Positions 58,526 to 64,000 of a DNA stretch of 64,000 bases are shown here, in pieces. Location: NCBI GenBank assembly GCA_032358255.1, contig JAULBX010026163.1:124001-188000 (forward strand), in the 5' to 3' direction. The position numbers and the translations under genes are program-made. The stretch is from Heterotrichella gracilis (lineage: Eukaryota; Sar; Xanthophyceae; Tribonematales; Xanthonemataceae). The first letter of the stretch is position 1. Each line of letters opens with the position of its first letter. A model generated the notes under the pieces. That model saw only the letters and a program-made list of their open reading frames with translations. It searched no databases and was not told the DNA's origin.

Positions 58526-61500
58526 ATGGAGCGGGGCCCCTCCCCCTCCCCTCTCACCCGCTCCCGCCTACCCCCCCTGCTGGCCCCGGGGGGGTACACC
58601 CGCCACCTGGCGCCACACACCTTCTCACGCCGGAATCGACCCCGGGACATCCCACATTCAAACCCTCGGCCAACCACCACCGTGAGCGCACAGGCATCCA
58701 ATGACACTCAGCCCACCCCCACGCCCAGTCCCCACACCGCCACCACCACCACCCCCGGGCTGGACCAGGCGGCCCGGGTGGTGTGTGGGGTGGCGCTCTC
58801 CCTGGCAGCGGTGTGGTTGTCTTCCCCTGCCCTGGCGGCTGCCGTTCAGGAGGTAGCGGCGCAACAGGTGAAACCCTAGACCGTAAAACTTAACCCTAAG
58901 CCCTAAACAGGGGCAGTGGCTGGATCTGTGTAACAAGTAGGCAAAAACCTGGATAACCCTAGAAAATACACCTGGATGTAGGGTGGGGTGGCGCTCCGCC
59001 CTTGGCAGCGGTGTGGTTGCATTCCCCTGCTGGCGGCGGTGGTATAGGAGGCTGGTGTGCAGCTGGTCTGGGGGTCTCTCGCATCGCAAACCCTATGCAA
59101 AACCCTAGGCACTAGGCTGTGATTTGTAGCGGGTGCTTCATGGCGGGGATGTGGTGCTTGGTGAGGTGCATGTTATTGAAGGCCTGGGGTTTAGGTTTAC
59201 GTTGGAGGTAGTTTAGTGCCCTCCTTAGGGTTTAGGGTTTTGGGTTTTGGGTGTGTGCTTCCTGTATCGGCACAGGCGCGGTTCCACCGCAACCCTGTGC
59301 AGGGTTTCGCCTTGACCGGGGGAATGCGAGAGAGGTCTACTCCCTACCATAGCTGTGCAACTGACACCGAGCGTAACCCTCAACCAGAGCGTAATCCTAA
59401 AACCCTAAACATGACATGGAGCGTGTCCCTCGCACAGGCTCCCCCCACCGCACCCCCCGCCGCCGCACCGCCAGGGGAGGAAAGCAGCGCGCAAGCAAAC
59501 GGGGAGGATACCCCCGGCCCCAGCTCCGCAGCCCCTGCAGCCTCTCAGAAGGAGGTTGTCAAGGGGGAGCAAGCCGGTGCCAAGGCAGAGGGGAAGGAAG
59601 GCGGGTTGTCCATCGGGCAGCTGCTGCACCAGTGGATCGCGCCCGCGCTGGGCGGGGAGGCTTCGCCTGGCGACAAGCCCGGGCCATTCGAAGCCTCCTC
59701 CGCCGACCACAGCAAGGCGATCGGTCCCCTCCCCTTCCGCCTCTCGGTAGCAGACTCCCCTTCCCCCGTCGCCTTCCCTGCGGCTGCTAAAGGGGAGGGT
59801 GGGGCGGGAGCGGCCCCTGCAGTGGGGGTCAAAGCCTTAGGCGAGGGTTTGGCCAAGCCAGGGGAGGACAGCGCCAAGGCAGGAGAGGTATGTAGGTTTG
59901 TGTGTACCTTGCCTGTTGCCCAAAGGGTTCACGTTCATAGGTTAGGGTTTACTGAGTGGTTAGCTGACCACCAGGCTTGATTTGCCACTCTTGCCATCTG
60001 AGCAAATAATATAAATGGCCCCTACATCCTCGATAGGTGCGCATCACATGGGGCACATGCAGGGGCTTGGATTTAGGGTTTAGGGTTCAAAATGATGCGT
60101 GGAGTAGCAATATGCTATGAGCAAGGCTGCATTCTCATGCCGCGCCATTGAAACACCCAACCCATTCGCTCCCCTTTCCGCTCCCTGTAGGCCGATGCCT
60201 CGCCCGAGGGTGGCGCGGTGGATGCCCAGGCGCAGCAGCGGGCCACGCTCGAGGCTCGCAAGCAGTTTGAGCAAGCCGAATTACCTGCCTAAACCCCCAA
60301 ACCCTAGGTTTAAAACCCTACTGGCATGAAGAGCCTGGATTCCCAAGCCGCGCCAATGCACCACCCAGCCCATTCACCCCCCATTCCACTTCTTGTAGGG
60401 CGCTCCCGCAGATGAGGCGGAGGGTGGCGCGGTGGATGTCCAGGCGCAGCAGCGGGCCACTCTTGAGGCTCGGAAACAGTTTGAGCAGGCTGAGCTGGCA
60501 GCTCTGAGGCGGCAGCGGATGGAGCTTGAGGCCAGGAGCAGGGAGCAGCAAGCGGGTGAGGGGGTGCATGACAATATGTTATATGTAACTAGATTGTGCA
60601 CAATAGTATAATGCTTGCCAAGGAGAAAATTGACAATAGATGAGAGGCGAGGCTTAGTAGCAGACTGGTCCACTAAACTGCTTATTTTAATGCAATGCAG
60701 CGGTGAAGCTGAACAATCACATGCGGAACCACATGTGCAGTGCCATCTATGCCCGAGTCAGCCTGCATTCACCACTAGGGCCACATGCCATGCAATCTGA
60801 ATTCTCAGATGCCGCCCCCATTCCTGCTCTATATATGTCAGGCATTGCCTTTGCTTACTGTTGTAACCGATTCCCACTTTCAACCAGGTTTGAAAAAGCA
60901 GCAGGAGGTGGCTGCGCAGCCACAGCAGCAGCCGGAAGCAAATGGTGGCAAGCAGGTGCTTGACAAGGAGGCATTGGAGCAGGCTGCTGGCAGGAAGAGG
61001 CTGGAAGAGCTTGCTGCTGCCCAGAAGCAAGAGGACGAGGCTGCTGCTAGGAAGGCGCAACAGGAGGAGATTGCTGCCAGGAAGGCTCAGGAGGAGGAGG
61101 TTGCTGCTGCTAAGCGAAAGGCAGAGGAGGAGGCTGCAGCCAAGGTCAGGCAGGAGGAGGAGCTTGCAGCCAAGAAGAAGGCAGAGGAGATTGCGGCTCA
61201 GAAGAAGGCAGAGGAGGAGGTTGCTGCTAAAAAGAAGGCTGAGGAGGAGGCAGCTGCAGCAAAGAAGGCTGAGGAGGAGCGGATTGCAGCTCAGAAGAAG
61301 GCAGAGGAGGAGAGGATTGCTGCTCAGAAGAAGCAAGAGGAGGTTGCTGCTCAGAAGAAGGCAGAGGAGGCAGCAGCAGCCAAGAAGGCTGAGGAGGAGC
61401 GGATTGCTGCTCAGAAGAAGGCAGAGGAGGAGAGGATTACCGCTCAGAAGAAGCAAGAGGAGATTGCAGCTAAGAAGAAGGCAGAGGAGGCAGCAGCAGC

Positions 61501-64000
61501 CAAGAGAGCCGAGGAGGAGAGGATAGCTGCTCAGAAGAAGGCTGAGGAGGTCGCAGCCAAGAAGAAGGCAGAGGAGGAGGCAGCAGCAGCAAAGAGGGCT
61601 GAGGAGGAGCGGGTTGCTGCTCAGAAGAAGGCAGAGGAGGAGGCAGTGGCAGCCAAGAAGAAGCAAGAGCAGGAGCTTGCTGACAAGAAGGCTGAGGAGG
61701 AGAGGGTTGCTGCTCAGAAGAAGGCAGAGGAGAAGAGGATTGCTGCTGAGAAGAAGGCAGAGGAGGAAGCAGCCGCAGCCAAGAAGGCTCAGGAGGAGAT
61801 TGCTGCCAAGAAGAAGGCGGAGGAGATTGCAGCGCAGAAGAAAGCAGAGGAGGAAGCAGCAGCGGCCAAGCGGCAGCAAGAGCAGGAGCTTGCTGCTAAG
61901 CGGGCTGAGGAGGAGAAGATCGCAGCTCAGAAGAAGGCCGAGGAGGAGAGGATTGCAGCTGAGAAGAAGGCAGAGGAGGAGAAGATCGCTGCTCAGAAGA
62001 AGGCAGAGGAGGAGGCAATAGCCAAGAAGGCTCAGGAAGAGCTTGCGTCGAGACAGAAGCAGGAGCAGGAGGTATGTGCGCTAGTAATTTAACTGCATTT
62101 GCAGTGGTGCGGCCAAATGGGCAGTCAGCCTTGAAACCAGCAAGCGCATTGTATGCTATCCGCCGTTCAATGTTGCTTGTTTACCACAGAAATTACATGA
62201 ATTAGGGCGATGGCGTGCACTACGCTGCACTACACATGTGCACCTTGACCACCTCTGACTGAGATCTGCACTAGCCCCATTTTGTGTTGATGTACACAAC
62301 CATTACACAGCTACATCAATAAAGTCAAGTGAAAAATAATTAATGTTATGGTCTTTGCATCAAGCAGGGGTTTGCAGCAGAGTTACAGAATTTGGTGCGT
62401 GCTTCACAACCTTACAACAAAATCTACGACGTAATCAATCAACAATAGGAAAAAGTGAGACATCCTGTGTTTTGCTTCAAGCAGGAGATTGCAGCCAAGC
62501 AGCGCGCTGAGGCCGAGGCTGCAATCAAGTAGAAATTGATCATTACAGAAAGTGATGAAGTGGAAATAAATAGGGATATTTGATTAACACTGTGTTTTGC
62601 TTGAAGCAAGAGATTGCAGCCAAGCAGCGGGCTGAGGCCGAGGCTGCAACAGAATCCCCAAAATATGCCGCAAAATAATCAAGTCGAAATTAATCAAATA
62701 GAAGTTAAACAAGCAGAAATATATAAGTAGAAATATGTAACATTATGCGTTTGCATCATGCAGGAGATTGCGGCCAAGCAGCAGGCGGAGGCCGAGGCTG
62801 CAGCCAAGCAGCAAGCAGAGGCCAAGCTCGCTGCTCAGGCGGAGCGGGAAGCACTGGAGGCCAGGAGGCTCCAAGAGGAGGCTGCCGCCGCTGAGCGGGA
62901 GGCGGTGGAGGCCCAGGCCAAGCTGGAGGCGGAGCAAGAAGCAGCGCGCATGCAGGAGGTAGGGGTGAGCACTCGCCACTGCGTGACATGTGTTTGAAGT
63001 GCATTTTCCACTGGTTATGGATTGCGCTGCATCAACGGCCAAATCTTCTCCTGGCGAATAATGTACCCCCACAATAAAGCCAGTTTTCATGGACTCCGAA
63101 TATGATTGTTCTTACATTCCCTTCAGGAGGCTGGAAAGACTTTGCAATGGGAAGTTTATAATGTCTTTACTTATTGATGCATTTCCCTGCAGGAGGCTGC
63201 TGCCGCCAAGGCCGCCGCTGAAGCCAAGCGGGCAGCGCAGGAGGAAGAGAATAGGATGAAGGAGGAGGAGGAGGCCCGTGTGCGTGCACAGACAGAGGCT
63301 GCTGAGAGGGCGATGGCGGAGGCTGCCGCTGCTGCGAAATTGGTAGGGTAATTCATAAACCCTAAACCCTGCATAGGATTGCCAGCGGGGCCAGCCAGCG
63401 GGCAATACGTGTAGAGGAATTTAATATGTTGATTGCACAAGCCATATGCTAGTAGGATGAAAGTTGCCAGGTCAGGAGTGCATAGGTTGGGGCGGCTGAG
63501 ATGGTGATGGCTGCGGTGAAGTTGGAAGGGTAATCTACAAACCATACATCTTGAGACTGCTGCTGCCAAACTTTCTAGACGCAGCTAGTGGGCAATGCAT
63601 GTAGAGAAATGTGACCCTGTGGATTGCACAAGCCATTAGAAATGGAGGCTGCCTGGGCGCTAGTGCATAGGTGGAGGCGACTGAGAGGGCGATGGCTGAG
63701 GCTGCAGCTGCCGCAAAACTGATCAAGGTGTTGAAATACTGCCGCTCCTTCCATATCGGAGCTTCAATCAATCATGTTGAACTGTGCTTGCAAAATTCTA
63801 TATGGTTTAGGGTTTAGGGTTTCTGGACAGGTTAAAAGTCCTCGAGCGTATGTGGGCGGTTGTGTGCTGCACTGGGCACAGGTTGGCGATGAACCCCGGC
63901 CTAAACCCTTCTCGCCCCCGTTCCTCCCTCTGCAGCGCGACGCCCAGTTCCAGAAGGAGCTGCAGGAGACCTCTGTCCAGGTGGACCAGGCCCTGGTGGC
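58526..64000 (+). CDS. thylakoid-targeted coiled-coil protein (partial, 3' cut)
   Basis: Exons: 58526-58867, 59438-59887, 60399-60555, 60888-62071, 62764-62958, 63193-63342, 63936 to the window end; >840 residues, phases closing. No family recognised. Exon 1 encodes a Ser/Pro/Arg-rich plastid transit region followed by a hydrophobic segment ending SSPALA-A, the form of a bipartite thylakoid-lumen presequence; no twin-Arg pair is seen, so Sec-type import is more likely. Exon 2 encodes an Ala/Pro/Gly-rich region with one amphipathic patch (LSIGQLLHQWIAPAL). From exon 3 on, residues ~265-830 are almost continuous Ala/Glu/Lys heptad-like repeats (EERIAAQKKAEE units), predicted to form a long single helix or coiled coil like TolA or caldesmon. 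The coding repeats at 61010-62060 are tandem. A structural or tethering role is a guess. Confidence 0.78.
58970..59065 (+). repeat. echo of the coiled-coil gene exon 1 end
   Basis: Repeats GGGTGGCGCTC...TGGCAGCGGTGTGGTTG and the end of exon 1 (the thylakoid signal region), frame lost. Confidence 0.85.
59255..59300 (+). repeat. possible echo of the exon 2 start
   Basis: CGGCACAGGCGCGGTTCCACCGC resembles the acceptor and start of exon 59438-59887. Confidence 0.5.
60185..60292 (+). repeat. echo of exon 3
   Basis: Close copy of the start of exon 60399-60555 (EGGAVDAQAQQRATLEARKQFEQAEL) with a TGTAG acceptor, ending in a stop; phase-compatible, so it could be a mutually exclusive or poison exon. 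Confidence 0.9.
62483..62650 (+). repeat. two echoes of the exon 5 start
   Basis: ~62483-62532 and ~62607-62650 repeat AAGCA(G)GAGATTGC.GCCAAGCAGC with acceptor; the first ends in a stop. The second has AAGCAA before the repeat, losing the CAG acceptor. Confidence 0.9.
63490..63728 (+). repeat. two echoes of the exon 6 end
   Basis: ~63490-63535 and ~63670-63728 repeat the AAERAMAEAAAAAKL codons and donor of exon 63193-63342. Confidence 0.9.

Noticed and set aside
60758-61879. 373-residue Leu/Cys-rich open frame on the minus strand
   Set aside because: It is the antisense shadow of the Glu/Lys/Ala repeat exon; repetitive GC-rich coding DNA leaves the other frames open.
60942-62021. Arg/Gln/Leu-rich frames on the plus strand
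   Set aside because: Out-of-frame reading of the same coiled-coil repeats; no splice or start logic.

Overview
The window looks like nuclear DNA of a green alga (Chlorophyta, or at least Viridiplantae). Supporting evidence: a divergent H3/H4 histone pair whose genes both carry an intron and both end in an animal-type 3' stem-loop (the arrangement known from volvocine algae); a probable RbcX Rubisco-assembly chaperone with a plastid transit peptide; a protein with a bipartite thylakoid-lumen presequence; plant-type families (SURNod19, TSJT1/Wali7, phytocyanin-like cupredoxin, U-box/ARM, MATE); GC-rich coding sequence; many short GT-AG introns; and very many copies of the plant/algal telomere motif CCCTAAA/TTTAGGG inside introns. 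I cannot name the genus.

Layout: (1) 587-2189, divergent histone H3 (-) and H4 (+). (2) 4568-7856 (-), RbcX-like plastid chaperone. (3) 9234-15765 (-), GT92-family glycosyltransferase with a very long repetitive acidic stalk. (4) 18678-25253 (-), MATE transporter, divergent from (5) 26177-33046 (+), a secreted cupredoxin + SURNod19 + eight-cysteine (LTP-like) fusion. (6) 34323-44126 (-), NUB1-like UBL/UBA protein with a TSJT1/Wali7-type gene nested antisense in one of its introns (37200-38796, +). (7) 46743-52839 (-), U-box/armadillo E3 ligase. (8) 53997-56578 (+), CENP-B/pogo-type DNA-binding protein without a transposase catalytic domain. (9) 58526-window end (+), thylakoid-targeted coiled-coil protein, cut by the window. 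All exon models were built by hand from splice consensus, reading-frame phase and family similarity; phases close exactly in every gene. The first MATE exon junction is a guess.

Main unusual signal: nearly every multi-exon gene is accompanied by 'exon echoes', meaning one to five decayed, mostly tandem copies of an exon or exon edge, often with its splice site, lying in the neighbouring intron or just past the stop codon. One copy per set is intact and keeps the reading phase; the others have drifted. The copies alternate with CCCTAAA/TTTAGGG-like tracts. I found them in RbcX, GT92, MATE, the cupredoxin fusion, NUB1, U-box, CENP-B-like and coiled-coil genes, but not in the histones. This suggests a genome-wide process of short local duplication, possibly linked to telomere-like repeats, that constantly offers spare exon copies and splice sites.

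The genes do not form a pathway. NUB1 and the U-box protein both belong to ubiquitin/NEDD8 biology, and RbcX and the last gene are plastid proteins, but neighbouring positions are probably chance.
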